From: Scytolyngbya sp. HA4215-MV1 | GTDB taxonomy: Bacteria; Cyanobacteriota; Cyanobacteriia; Leptolyngbyales; Leptolyngbyaceae | Direction: 5' to 3' | Length of the DNA stretch: 64,000 nt | Assembly: GCA_019359045.1 (NCBI GenBank) | Contig: JAHHIA010000004.1 | Coordinates: 434,001 to 498,000, forward strand | In this document: positions 22,099 to 30,824 of the stretch, piece after piece | Numbering within the stretch: the stretch's first letter is position 1 | How the letters are laid out: each line of letters starts with the position of its first letter | Program-made: the position numbers and the translations under genes | Notes under the pieces: model-generated | The model's database searches: none | What the model saw: the letters and a program-made list of their open reading frames with translations, nothing else | What the model was told of the DNA's origin: nothing

Positions 22099-24450
22099 TC
22101 AAACAGGTAACGTGAAATAAAAGGTACTTCCTTCACCCGGGGAGGACTCGACCCAAACAGTGCCTCCATGCCGTTCGACAATTTTTTTGACGATCGTTAA
22201 TCCGGCTCCTGTCCCGCCGCGATATTTACTGGGAGGGTGCAGTCGCTTAAAAATTCGGAAGATCGTATCCAGATGCTTTTCTGGAATGCCAATTCCGTTA
22301 TCCCGCACATAAAAAGTCTTCAATGGGGGCTTAGAGACTTCATCAGCAACTGGAGCAGGGGGACAATCTTCTTCTAAAAAGTTAACTTCTACCCATTTTT
22401 CAGATGCGTCATTGTACTTCAATCCATTGCCAACTAAATTGATCAGAACTTCCTCAATTAGAATGCGATCGCCCCGAATCATGGGCAGCGATCGGGGGAT
22501 CCGAATTTCAACTGCTTCTCCCTTGAGACTCATCTGAATCACTTCAGTAACTGCCTCTACAAGTTCATTCAAGCTAATCGATTGAAAATCCAGATCTTGT
22601 CTGCCTAAACGAGAAAAATGTAATAAGGCATTAATTAAATCCTCCATGCGTTTGGTCAACCGTACCAGCGTCTCTAACTTGCTAACTCCTGCACTCTCTA
22701 GAACATCACCATAATCTTCTAATAAAAATGTGGCATAGTTGTGAATACCTCGTAGGGGTTCCTTCAAATCGTGAGACGCAATATAAGCAAACGCATCCAA
22801 TTCGCTGTTGCTGCGTTCTAATTCCAGATTCAAGAGCGCTAATTCATCGACTTTGCGAAGAATAATTCCCACAATGGCATTTCGCAGTTCGATCGCTCCC
22901 TCCAACTCACAAGGGAGCCAGGGCAAAGACTTGAGCTGTACCGTTTCTTGCCACAGAGCGAAAGACTTGCGGGGAAATAGCGTGAGTGTGCCATCTTCTT
23001 CGAGCCGACCCGGTTTATCGGGATTGCCTGCCCAATTCACCTTTTGAAGAATTTCTGGACGAAACCACAGCACATTATTTTGTTGAATCTTAGTAATTGA
23101 TAATGCCAGCAAGCCACTCCCCACTGCCTTAAACGGAGTCGCAGCAGGATAAATGGTTGCCAAAGAATCGGTCACAAACAAATAATTCTCAAATTTATCC
23201 TGCAACCAGTCCAACAATTCATAGATTTCAGCTTCGGTAGGAGTATTGCCGACCAAGGTCAGATGTCCATTGGTGCAAATCGCTGCTCCTTCTGCTCCAA
23301 CCAAATTTAGGAGTCTGGCGCTTTCTTGTAACAAAGCCTCCGTAAAGTCCTCCGCCTGAATGAGAGCATCCATAAACTGAGATTGAAGCGACTTTAATTG
23401 CACTTTGTAGTCCAGGTTCTCATTGTCCTCCTTGGCAGCAAGTTCCAACGAGGTCACCTGTCCCAAAAACTCACAAACTGTCCGAATTTCATAAGGAATA
23501 AACCGGGTTGTGTAATGGTGACAGGCGATTAACCCCCACAATTTGCCTCCCTTCATCAAGGAAATTGACATTGAGGCTTGCACGCCCATATTTCTCAGGT
23601 ACTCAATATGAATTGGCGAAACGCTACGGAGAACACTGAAACTGAGATCGAGAGAGGGATCGGTAGCAGCCTCAATGGGTGAATTTTTTAGGTTTTCTAC
23701 TGGATTTTCTGGATTTTCTACTTCAGAAGTAGCGGTTGCTTGGGTCAGAATTTTTGCTGGCTGGTAGTCAATGTCTGGAATGAGTCTGAGCCAGTTCTGG
23801 CTATAGAGATGTTTTGCCTGTTTGGGAATGTCGGAGTCGGGATAGTGTAAGCCGAGGTAGGACTCTATGTTGTCGGCTCTGTGTTCGGCAATTACGGTAC
23901 CTGCCCCTTCTGCGTCAAATTGATAGATCATGACACGATCGAACTGTGTGAGATTTCTGACCTCGGTCACGATCAGCCTACACAGCTCTTGCAGAGTGGT
24001 GGTCTTCTGAATTTGGGTCAGTGTCCCTCGCGTCAATTGATAGAAATGAAAAAAGTTTTTTTCTTCGGATGAGTCCGCGGGTTCCAGTTCTAGAATGATC
24101 TTGTTTTGAACGGAACGATGAAGGATGCCATTGAATGCGATCGTTGCTACTGAACCTCGAACTTGTAACCGAAGCGGGTTCATCTGCTCAAAACTTCCCT
24201 GTAAGCAGGCTTGGATGGCTGCCACCTGTTGAGATTCGAAAAAATTAGTTAAAGATTTTCCTAAGCATGTTTGCGGTAAGAGTCCAAGCCAGATTTCAGT
24301 ATTATCACTGATTTGTTGAATTTCCAGCCCTGGCTCAGATAAAACCATCAATAATCCATGCGGTTGAATCAATCCAGGAATATGAATCGGTTCGCGGTCG
24401 CAATTGGTTAAATTGACTGGATCTAGAGAACTCAGTTCGCTCAAGGGCAT
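22099..24450 (-). CDS. bacteriophytochrome histidine kinase (biliverdin-type, CphB/BphP-like)
   Basis: 783 aa from the ATG at 24450, which has GGGAGAG a few bases upstream; a longer GTG start at 24501 lacks this. PAS-GAF-PHY photosensory core: the N-terminal NCDREPIHIPG motif puts Cys17 where biliverdin attaches in bacteriophytochromes. The GAF domain has the YPDSDIP motif and SPIHIEYLRNMGV, with Ile at the position of the phycocyanobilin Cys of Cph1. The PHY tongue has PRKSF. HisKA (SHDLKEPLRGIHNYATFL) and HATPase_c (DNGIGIPEKH, GTGAGL) complete a red/far-red-responsive kinase. The next gene is an Rcp regulator. Known biochemistry of the family predicts biliverdin as chromophore, made by heme oxygenase (a gene at 28687). 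The spectral properties cannot be read from sequence. Confidence 0.95.
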   Translation of the reverse strand: MPLSELSSLDPVNLTNCDREPIHIPGLIQPHGLLMVLSEPGLEIQQISDNTEIWLGLLPQTCLGKSLTNFFESQQVAAIQACLQGSFEQMNPLRLQVRGSVATIAFNGILHRSVQNKIILELEPADSSEEKNFFHFYQLTRGTLTQIQKTTTLQELCRLIVTEVRNLTQFDRVMIYQFDAEGAGTVIAEHRADNIESYLGLHYPDSDIPKQAKHLYSQNWLRLIPDIDYQPAKILTQATATSEVENPENPVENLKNSPIEAATDPSLDLSFSVLRSVSPIHIEYLRNMGVQASMSISLMKGGKLWGLIACHHYTTRFIPYEIRTVCEFLGQVTSLELAAKEDNENLDYKVQLKSLQSQFMDALIQAEDFTEALLQESARLLNLVGAEGAAICTNGHLTLVGNTPTEAEIYELLDWLQDKFENYLFVTDSLATIYPAATPFKAVGSGLLALSITKIQQNNVLWFRPEILQKVNWAGNPDKPGRLEEDGTLTLFPRKSFALWQETVQLKSLPWLPCELEGAIELRNAIVGIILRKVDELALLNLELERSNSELDAFAYIASHDLKEPLRGIHNYATFLLEDYGDVLESAGVSKLETLVRLTKRMEDLINALLHFSRLGRQDLDFQSISLNELVEAVTEVIQMSLKGEAVEIRIPRSLPMIRGDRILIEEVLINLVGNGLKYNDASEKWVEVNFLEEDCPPAPVADEVSKPPLKTFYVRDNGIGIPEKHLDTIFRIFKRLHPPSKYRGGTGAGLTIVKKIVERHGGTVWVESSPGEGSTFYFTLPV

Positions 24451-24853
24451 AAATACTCTCCCATAAGGATAATGAAATGACGCGATGGCTTGCCTGACCA
24501 CTCTTTATAGAATTCCTCAACGACCCATTGTCATCTCGGCTTAAATACGGGTTGTTTGCCTCAATTTGTCCTGTGCTCTCAGTGTTTAGCCGAACCAGGT
24601 CGTGATGAACGAGCAGCGAAAGAATCGAGAACGCCTCCCCCTAGCGATTCCCAAGCTACGCTGCATTCTGACAACCGATCAATCAAAAATGCCTTTACTA
24701 TGAAAGGAATCGATTCCAGAGAAATCTACTCAATCAGTATCAAAAATATTACTAAGCGCTCAAATCCGAGAATATACGGGTTTAAAGCAGGGAATTTACT
24801 GAGGAGTTTGGGCAAAATTAAAGTGTAAGTGTGTTGGTGCAATCTGGGACAGC
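24451..24853. promoter_or_regulatory. divergent intergenic region between phytochrome and REC-Hpt-GGDEF genes
   Basis: About 400 bp separate the starts of two divergent signalling genes and must hold both promoters. The only SD that stands out is GGGAGAG before the phytochrome ATG. I see no convincing gene, hairpin or repeat here; the 90-codon plus-strand frame at 24556-24828 has no protein-like pattern. Confidence 0.5.
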
Positions 24854-27184
24854 ATGAGAATTTTAGTAGTCGATGACGATGAACTCTTAGCTCAAACGCT
24901 GGTCACTCACCTGACAGCGCAATATTATGCGGTGGATGTGGCGACCGATGGTGAAGCTGGGTGGGACTATGCCGAGGCAGCCACCTACGACCTGATTGTG
25001 TTAGATGTCAACTTACCGAAACTCAATGGGATTCGTCTATGCCAAAAACTGCGTCAGGCAGGCTACAGCGAACCTATTTTGCTCCTGACTGCAAAAGGAG
25101 AAAGTTCTGACAAGGTGATTGGGTTGGATGCGGGCGCAGACGATTATGTCGTTAAACCTTGCACGATTGAAGAACTGGGCGCTCGGATACGCGCCCTGCT
25201 GCGTCGGCAGACGGCATCCCCCAATCCTGTTTTGACATGGGGCGAGCTACGCCTCAACCCCAGCACTTGTGAAGTCACCTATCAGGAGTCTCCGCTCTCC
25301 CTTTCTCCTAAAGAATATGGTTTATTAGAACTCTTTCTCCGTAGCCCTCAACGTGTCTTTAATAGCAGCTTGATTCTGGAACACCTCTGGGGGTTTGAAG
25401 ATTCTCCAGGCGAAGAAACGGTGAGAACCCATATCAAACGATTACGTCGCCGGTTGAAATCGGTAGGTGCAGAAGATGTCATTGAAACGATCTACGGCAT
25501 GGGATATCGGCTGAAACCCCCGATCGAACCGCCGATCGAACCGCCGGTTTCCCTCCCCGATCAAGCACGGAATGCGGCAATGGAAGCTTGGGAATATTTG
25601 AAGGGGACGGTTTTAGAACGTCTTGTGATTTTAGATCGGGCAGTCGAGGCTTTTCAGGCAGGCAATTTGCCAGAATCGATTCGATCGGATGCGGAACAAG
25701 CAGCTCACAAATTAGCAGGATCACTGGGAATGTTTGGATTTCCAGAAGGATCGCGGTTGGGGCGAGAAATTGAACGCTGGTTTCAAAACCCCAACTGGTT
25801 GGAATCACCGCTTCATTTGCAAACGATAGTGACAAAGTTGCATCAAGAATTGCAGCGTCCTCCCAGTCCTGTAAGTGATGGGTTATTTAGCGATCCCGAA
25901 GTGGAAGAGGTACCTTCTCCTCAAGGCAAGACTCCCGTTCTGTTAATGATTGATGATGATGTCATACTGTTACAGCAGTTTCAGCAATCGGCAACGCTCG
26001 CCGGTATCCAGGTTGAAACTGCCTTAAGTGTAACGGAAGCCAGAATGAGAATTGCGCAACGTGTGCCGGACATTGTGTTGTTGGATCTGGGGTTTCCAGA
26101 TGCCCCTCCCCAGGAGGGCTTGGTGCTGTTGGAGGAATTGGGCGATCGCTTTCCTCGGTTACCCATTTTGATTTTTAGTGTGAGTGATCAGTTTCACGAT
26201 CGGCTGGAAGCCGCCCGGCGCAGTAAGCATCGATTTATTTCCAAATCGACTCCGCCCGATCAAGTCTTAGATTTTGTGCGAGAGGTGCTCAAAAATAGCC
26301 AGCCCGATGAAATTACAGTGCTGGCAGTGGATGATGACCCACTCATTCTAGAAACACTCAGACAGTTTCTACCCCGTTGGGGCATTAATTTAGTCACGTT
26401 GAGTGATTCCCAACAGCTTTGGGAAACCCTCACCACTACCATGCCCGACCTCCTAATTTTGGATGTAGAGATGCCCAATGTGAACGGGATTGAACTGTGT
26501 CAAGTGATTCGGAATGATGGCAACTGGAATCAGCTGCCTATTCTCTTCCTTTCAGCGCTCCGAGATTCGGAAACGGTACATCACATCTACAGTGCAGGGG
26601 CAGATGACTATATCTCTAAACCTTTTGTGGAACCAGAACTGGTGACCCGCATTTTCAATCGCTTGGAGCGCAATCGGTTACTCCGCAATCTGGCAGAAAC
26701 TGATCAACTGACCGGCATCGCCAATCGACGACAGTCGATGAAAGAGTTCAATCGTTATCTCACGCTGTCTCAGCGCTATGTTCAGCCGCTCTGTCTGGCT
26801 GTTTTAGATTTGGATCATTTCAAGCAAGTGAATGACCAGTATGGGCATGACTCTGGCGATCGCGTGTTAAAACGCTTTGCTCAAATTTTACGAAATGTAT
26901 TTTGTAATGAAGAAATTGTGGGACGTTGGGGGGGCGAAGAATTTTTGGTTGGTCTGTATGGATTTACTAAGCAACAAGCAAAACTACGATTTGACCAAAT
27001 TTTTCAGCTCATGCGCCAAGAAAGTTTTATTTCTTCAGAAAATGCCGTCTTTAAAGTAACGTTTAGTGCTGGTTTAGCACAGGCTCCGATCGATGGAGCT
27101 GATTTTCACCATCTCTATCGGGTTGCGGATGCTGCGCTTTACCAGGCAAAAACTTCTGGACGCGATCGTTTAATTTGCGCATGA
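24854..27184 (+). CDS. REC-wHTH-Hpt-REC-REC-GGDEF regulator/diguanylate cyclase
   Basis: 776 aa. The N-terminus is a complete OmpR-type regulator: REC (Asp51 in IVLDVNLP, Lys in VVKPCTIEE) and a winged helix (about 130-225; EETVRTHIKRLRRRL, YGMGYRL). A Pro-rich linker (IEPPIEPPVSLP) leads to an Hpt domain with His285 in AAHKLAGSLGMFG. A second REC (Asp411 in LLDLGFP; SKS replaces the usual KP), a third REC (Asp537 in LILDVEMP, ISKPF) and a GGDEF domain (RWGGEEF, 693-697) follow. The GGEEF signature is intact, so c-di-GMP synthesis is likely. The RxxD inhibitory site is absent (CNEE at that place). It lies divergent from the phytochrome operon, whose hybrid kinases lack Hpt. It could therefore receive phosphate from them and drive both transcription and c-di-GMP; that link is inferred. 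Confidence 0.95.
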   Translation: MRILVVDDDELLAQTLVTHLTAQYYAVDVATDGEAGWDYAEAATYDLIVLDVNLPKLNGIRLCQKLRQAGYSEPILLLTAKGESSDKVIGLDAGADDYVVKPCTIEELGARIRALLRRQTASPNPVLTWGELRLNPSTCEVTYQESPLSLSPKEYGLLELFLRSPQRVFNSSLILEHLWGFEDSPGEETVRTHIKRLRRRLKSVGAEDVIETIYGMGYRLKPPIEPPIEPPVSLPDQARNAAMEAWEYLKGTVLERLVILDRAVEAFQAGNLPESIRSDAEQAAHKLAGSLGMFGFPEGSRLGREIERWFQNPNWLESPLHLQTIVTKLHQELQRPPSPVSDGLFSDPEVEEVPSPQGKTPVLLMIDDDVILLQQFQQSATLAGIQVETALSVTEARMRIAQRVPDIVLLDLGFPDAPPQEGLVLLEELGDRFPRLPILIFSVSDQFHDRLEAARRSKHRFISKSTPPDQVLDFVREVLKNSQPDEITVLAVDDDPLILETLRQFLPRWGINLVTLSDSQQLWETLTTTMPDLLILDVEMPNVNGIELCQVIRNDGNWNQLPILFLSALRDSETVHHIYSAGADDYISKPFVEPELVTRIFNRLERNRLLRNLAETDQLTGIANRRQSMKEFNRYLTLSQRYVQPLCLAVLDLDHFKQVNDQYGHDSGDRVLKRFAQILRNVFCNEEIVGRWGGEEFLVGLYGFTKQQAKLRFDQIFQLMRQESFISSENAVFKVTFSAGLAQAPIDGADFHHLYRVADAALYQAKTSGRDRLICA

Positions 27185-27302
27185 TACCGATTTGGCAGAA
27201 TCAATCGGAGAGTATAAATTTGTATACAAAGTTATTCTGTACAATTCATCTGAGAGTTGTTCTAATGAGCCAGCCGTCTAAGATAAGGAAGCGTTAGTAC
27301 TC

Positions 27303-27686
27303 ATGTCCGAGAAGTGCATTCTAGTCATTGATGATGAGGCAGACATTCGTGAAATTGCCAAAATGAGTTTGCAAATCACCAAAAACTGGGAAGTGCTGAC
27401 GGCAGCTTCTAGCAACGAAGGGGTTGCGATCGCCGAAGCCAAGCAACCGGATGCCATTTTATTAGATGTGATGATGCCCGGTGTAGACGGTTTAGCGACT
27501 TTGCAAAATCTCGGCAAAAATCCAGCGACACAAAATATTCCCGTTATTTTACTTACTGCTACTGTAAAAGTTGTCACACAGCGGCAATATGTCCAATTAG
27601 GGGCGAAAGCAGTCCTGATCAAACCTTTCGATCCAGGATTGCTCGCTAGCCAAATTGAAAAAGCCCTGGGTTGGGATGCCAAATAG
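27303..27686 (+). CDS. single-domain CheY-like response regulator
   Basis: 127 aa, one receiver domain: acidic pocket (VIDDEAD), acceptor Asp55 in ILLDVMMPGVDG, Thr in ILLTAT and Lys in LIKPFDP. There is no output domain. AAGGAAG lies upstream of the ATG, and a hairpin terminator follows directly. It sits 118 bp after the REC-Hpt-GGDEF gene on the same strand and may be cotranscribed with it, acting as a phosphate shuttle or sink in the same pathway. Its cognate kinase cannot be assigned. Confidence 0.92.
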   Translation: MSEKCILVIDDEADIREIAKMSLQITKNWEVLTAASSNEGVAIAEAKQPDAILLDVMMPGVDGLATLQNLGKNPATQNIPVILLTATVKVVTQRQYVQLGAKAVLIKPFDPGLLASQIEKALGWDAK

Positions 27687-27690
27687 CGAC

Positions 27691-27713
27691 AAAGCTGAGT
27701 CAGCTTTTATTTG
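27691..27713 (+). terminator. rho-independent terminator after REC gene
   Basis: A 7-bp perfect stem (AAAGCTG / CAGCTTT) with an AGT loop runs into TTATTT, five bases after the stop of the CheY-like gene. The position and T-rich tail fit an intrinsic terminator, although the stem is short. Confidence 0.6.
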
Positions 27714-27809
27714 CCTTTCAGCCAAAACTCATTTCGCTGATTCACACTGGAAGTTGAACAGATGTTGAGCAAAGTTGATTGTTGAGCAATCAGCAATTGC
27801 GTTATAGAT

Positions 27810-28319
27810 ATGAAAAGAAGGCATTTATTCATCGTTGCAACCACAACGCTTGGGATCACCTGGCTATCGCGTTACTTACCTGGAAGAGCGAATCATATGG
27901 CATCCAAAAAAACTGAAGCAACCAACCATCCCTTCGAAATCACCAAGAGTGAGGACGAATGGCGCAAGACTTTGACCCCAGAGCAGTTTCGTGTCTTACG
28001 GCAACATGGAACCGAGCGTGCTGGCACTAGCCCACTCGATAAAGAACACGGCAAAGGCACTTTTGTGTGTGCGGCTTGCGATCTGCCTCTATTTGCATCG
28101 GAGACTAAATTTGACAGTGGCACAGGTTGGCCCAGTTTCTATGCCCCGATCGCAGATGCAGTAGAAACCTCGATCGATCGTTCCTTTTTCATGACCCGTG
28201 TCGAAGTCCATTGTCGCCGCTGCGGGGGACACCTGGGTCACGTTTTTGATGATGGGCCCGCCCCGACAGGTCAACGTTACTGCATGAATGGCGTTTCGCT
28301 CAAATTCGAACCTGCCTAA
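27810..28319 (+). CDS. msrB: peptide-methionine (R)-S-oxide reductase, exported form
   Basis: 169 aa. MsrB reduces the R-epimer of methionine sulfoxide in proteins. The zinc site is visible as CAACDLPLF and [12 protein letters not shown], the substrate loop as [10 protein letters not shown], and the catalytic Cys in [11 protein letters not shown]. The first about 30 residues ([19 protein letters not shown]) form a basic, hydrophobic leader. The twin basic residues with a short hydrophobic stretch suggest export or membrane anchoring, so this copy probably repairs periplasmic or lumenal proteins. An internal ATG at 27897 (MASKK) would give a cytosolic form, so the leader should be tested. It is a monocistronic-looking gene between two terminator-like hairpins. 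Confidence 0.94.
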   Translation: MKRRHLFIVATTTLGITWLSRYLPGRANHMASKKTEATNHPFEITKSEDEWRKTLTPEQFRVLRQHGTERAGTSPLDKEHGKGTFVCAACDLPLFASETKFDSGTGWPSFYAPIADAVETSIDRSFFMTRVEVHCRRCGGHLGHVFDDGPAPTGQRYCMNGVSLKFEPA

Positions 28320-28349
28320 GTAACTGGGCTAAATTAAATTAAAGATCTT

Positions 28350-28370
28350 TTTGGGGGCGCAGCCCCCAAA
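28350..28370. repeat. GGGGGC-GCA-GCCCCC hairpin
   Basis: A perfect 9-bp inverted repeat (TTTGGGGGC / GCCCCCAAA) with loop GCA lies 30 bases after the msrB stop. It may terminate msrB transcription, or be a copy of a GC-rich dispersed palindrome of the type common in cyanobacterial intergenic DNA. There is no long T run after it, so factor-independent termination would be imperfect. Confidence 0.55.
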
Positions 28371-28497
28371 CTCCCTTCTTACCGCTAATTAGGGCTACCT
28401 AATTAATGGTACAGGTTGAACTGATGTCTGTTTAATTAGGAGCGATTCTCATAAGCTTCTAGTTGATGGGATAGAAAATGATTGCTCAAGAACGTAC

Positions 28498-28535
28498 AAG
28501 GTGGGCAGGATCAATCTGATCCTGCCCACCTTTTT
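28498..28535 (+). terminator. strong 16-bp hairpin with T run, upstream of ho1
   Basis: A perfect 16-bp stem (AAGGTGGGCAGGATCA and its complement) with a 3-base ATC loop ends in TTTTT at 28531-28535. This is the most convincing intrinsic terminator in the window, yet it lies 179 bp after msrB and 150 bp before ho1. It may be the second terminator of msrB, the end of a small RNA transcribed from about 28400-28500, or an attenuator in the ho1 leader. Confidence 0.8.
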
Positions 28536-28686
28536 GAAGAGGGGTAGAGCCTTCAAAATTTTTAACAAAATCTCTCATCAAATCGGTCTAATCTAGCAAA
28601 TTAGGTGGTTTTTTAGCCCTACCGAAAGTTCGGTGCCTCTACAGGCAAACCCTTTTCTAGTTCAAACCTCACTCGAGAATTTTAGG

Positions 28687-29403
28687 ATGAGTAGTAATTT
28701 AGCGACCAAACTGCGTGAGGGCACGAAAAAGTCCCACACAATGGCCGAAAACGTTGGCTTTGTAAAATGCTTCTTAAAAGGAGTTGTTGAGAAAACCTCT
28801 TATCGGAAGTTGGTGACCAATCTCTATTTCGTTTATTCCGCTATGGAAGAAGAGATGGAGAAGCTGCGGCAGCATCCAATTGTTTCAAAAATTTACTTTC
28901 CTGAACTCAATCGCAAGGAGAGCCTGGAAACAGACCTGTTTTACTACTATGGTGCCAACTGGCGTGATCAGGTTGCCCCTTCTAAAGCTTGCGAAGAATA
29001 TGTTCAGCGCATTCGAGAAGTGGCTGCCAATTGCCCTGAATTGTTGGTTGGACACTCTTATACACGCTATTTGGGTGACCTATCGGGTGGGCAAATTCTC
29101 AAAGGCATTGCTCAGCGGGCAATGAACCTGACTGATGGCGAAGGCACTGCTTTTTACGAATTCAAAGATATTCCGGACGAAAAGGCATTTAAAAACACCT
29201 ATCGTCAGGCGATGGATGATTTGCCTATTGATGATGCGACAGCCGATCGCATCGTCGATGAAGCCAATGATGCTTTTGGCATGAATATGAAACTGTTCCA
29301 GGAATTGGAAGGCAATTTGATCAAAGCGATCGGTCAAATGCTGTATAACACCCTGACTCGCCGCCGGACTCGTGGCAGCACCGAGTTAGCAACCGCAGAT
29401 TAA
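28687..29403 (+). CDS. ho1: heme oxygenase (biliverdin-forming, ferredoxin-dependent)
   Basis: 238 aa from the ATG at 28687 (MSSNLATKLREGTKKSH); a frame open further upstream to 28633 lacks family similarity. HO1 opens heme to biliverdin IX-alpha, CO and iron using reduced ferredoxin, the first step of bilin synthesis for phycobilisomes and phytochromes. Proximal heme ligand His17 sits in KKSHTMAENVGF, and the distal helix shows YTRYLGDLSGGQILKGIAQ. Length is close to the roughly 240 aa of the family. It would supply biliverdin for the bacteriophytochrome encoded at 22.1-24.5 kb as well as for phycobilins. It appears monocistronic. Confidence 0.96.
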   Translation: MSSNLATKLREGTKKSHTMAENVGFVKCFLKGVVEKTSYRKLVTNLYFVYSAMEEEMEKLRQHPIVSKIYFPELNRKESLETDLFYYYGANWRDQVAPSKACEEYVQRIREVAANCPELLVGHSYTRYLGDLSGGQILKGIAQRAMNLTDGEGTAFYEFKDIPDEKAFKNTYRQAMDDLPIDDATADRIVDEANDAFGMNMKLFQELEGNLIKAIGQMLYNTLTRRRTRGSTELATAD

Positions 29404-29602
29404 CCTTGTTTACTTGATCCTGTGCAACCACTCTGCTATGGGTCAGTTGCCAGTAACGAGTAAACGCTTTCCATACCACACAATTTTGGGGCACCCCTGA
29501 AGACTTGGTGATAGCATTTGTTCCCATCAAGTTTTCAAGGGTGCTGTTTGCATCTCAGGTTTGGGTTGTAAAATACCTGAACTAACTCACAATGCGTTGA
29601 CC

Positions 29603-30679
29603 ATGCCTGCAAAAATTCCCGTCACCATCATCACTGGTTTCCTCGGTAGCGGTAAAACCACCCTCATCCGCCACCTCCTTCAACACAATCAAGGTAGACG
29701 GATTGCTGTTCTGGTGAACGAGTTTGGCGAATTGGGCATTGATGGCGATCTGCTCAGGTCTTGTCAGGTTTGCCCCGATGATGCAGCCGTCTCAGAGCCG
29801 ATCTCCAGCAACATTGTAGAACTCACAAACGGCTGCCTTTGCTGTACCGTGCAGGAAGAGTTTTTGCCTACCATGTTGGAACTGTTGAAAAGGCGCGATC
29901 AGTTGGATTGCATCTTAATTGAAACCTCTGGACTGGCATTGCCCAAACCCCTGATCAAAGCATTTCGCTGGCATGAAATTGCCCATGCTGCAACGGTAGA
30001 CGGCGTCGTTACGGTGGTGGATTGTGAAGCGGTGGCTTCGGGAACCCTCGCTGCCGATCTGCAAGCTGTCGAAACGCAGCGGCAGGCAGATCCCAACTTG
30101 GATCACGAGACCCCGTTGCAAGAGTTATTTGAGGATCAACTTGCCTGCGCTGATTTGGTGATTTTGAACAAGACTGACCTGGTGGATGCCGAAGCACAAG
30201 CAAAGGTAGAATCCCTGGTGCGGCAAGAGTTGCCTAGAGCGGTCAAAATGGTGACAAATCACCATCACAGCGCAGATTCTACGGCGAGCATTCATCCCGA
30301 TTTACTACTTGGCTTCAATGCAGCCGTAGAAGACAATTTGTCAGAGCGTCCCAGCCACCATGACCTGGAAGAAGACCATGACCATGATGATGCAATCACA
30401 TCAACGCATGTCATTCTCGATCGCTCCTTCAACCCAGATCATCTTCAACAACGCTTGGAAGCACTCGTGCAGCAGCAAGAAATCTATCGGATTAAAGGGT
30501 TCGTGTCGGTGCCTAATAAGCCAATGCGGATGGTAATGCAAGGGGTGGGTAAACGATTTGAGCGATTTTACGATCGTCCCTGGCAACCCCAAGAACCGCG
30601 CGAAACTCGTCTGGTTTTTATTGGTCGCGATCTGGATGGCGGAGCAATTACCTCACAAATTGAGGCTCTGGCAGGATAA
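29603..30679 (+). CDS. CobW/COG0523 family metal-associated GTPase
   Basis: 358 aa from the ATG at 29603 (MPAKIPVTIITG); an in-frame TTG start 14 codons earlier is less likely. G3E-family GTPase: Walker A GFLGSGKTTLIRHLL, the metal-binding CxCC motif in NGCLCCTVQ, NKTD for guanine recognition, and a His/Asp-rich loop (HHDLEEDHDHDD) before the CobW C-terminal domain. Members deliver Co, Zn or other metals to target proteins. Which metal applies here is not readable from sequence, as there is no cobalamin gene or Zur-type neighbour. A long-loop hairpin terminator follows. Confidence 0.92.
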   Translation: MPAKIPVTIITGFLGSGKTTLIRHLLQHNQGRRIAVLVNEFGELGIDGDLLRSCQVCPDDAAVSEPISSNIVELTNGCLCCTVQEEFLPTMLELLKRRDQLDCILIETSGLALPKPLIKAFRWHEIAHAATVDGVVTVVDCEAVASGTLAADLQAVETQRQADPNLDHETPLQELFEDQLACADLVILNKTDLVDAEAQAKVESLVRQELPRAVKMVTNHHHSADSTASIHPDLLLGFNAAVEDNLSERPSHHDLEEDHDHDDAITSTHVILDRSFNPDHLQQRLEALVQQQEIYRIKGFVSVPNKPMRMVMQGVGKRFERFYDRPWQPQEPRETRLVFIGRDLDGGAITSQIEALAG

Positions 30680-30718
30680 AGGAGCAGATGAGTGTTGGTT
30701 TGATTCCAGATTAAGACC

Positions 30719-30784
30719 AAGCCCTCGTCCCTCTTCACATTCCTTGCCGATGCTGGGAACGTAGAAGGGCACGAGGGCTTTTTT
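30719..30784 (+). terminator. terminator after CobW-family gene
   Basis: A 10-bp perfect inverted repeat (AAGCCCTCGT / ACGAGGGCTT) with a 42-base loop ends in six T residues at 30779-30784. It separates the GTPase gene from the convergent ugd gene. The T run is present only in the plus direction. Confidence 0.65.
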
Positions 30785-30824
30785 GAGAGGTTGCTGTCAA
30801 CCGCAGGAATTCGCTATCAAAGTT

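Noticed and set aside
24556-24828. 90-codon plus-strand frame in the phytochrome/regulator spacer
   Set aside because: No protein-like pattern, no SD, and it would occupy the region needed for two divergent promoters.
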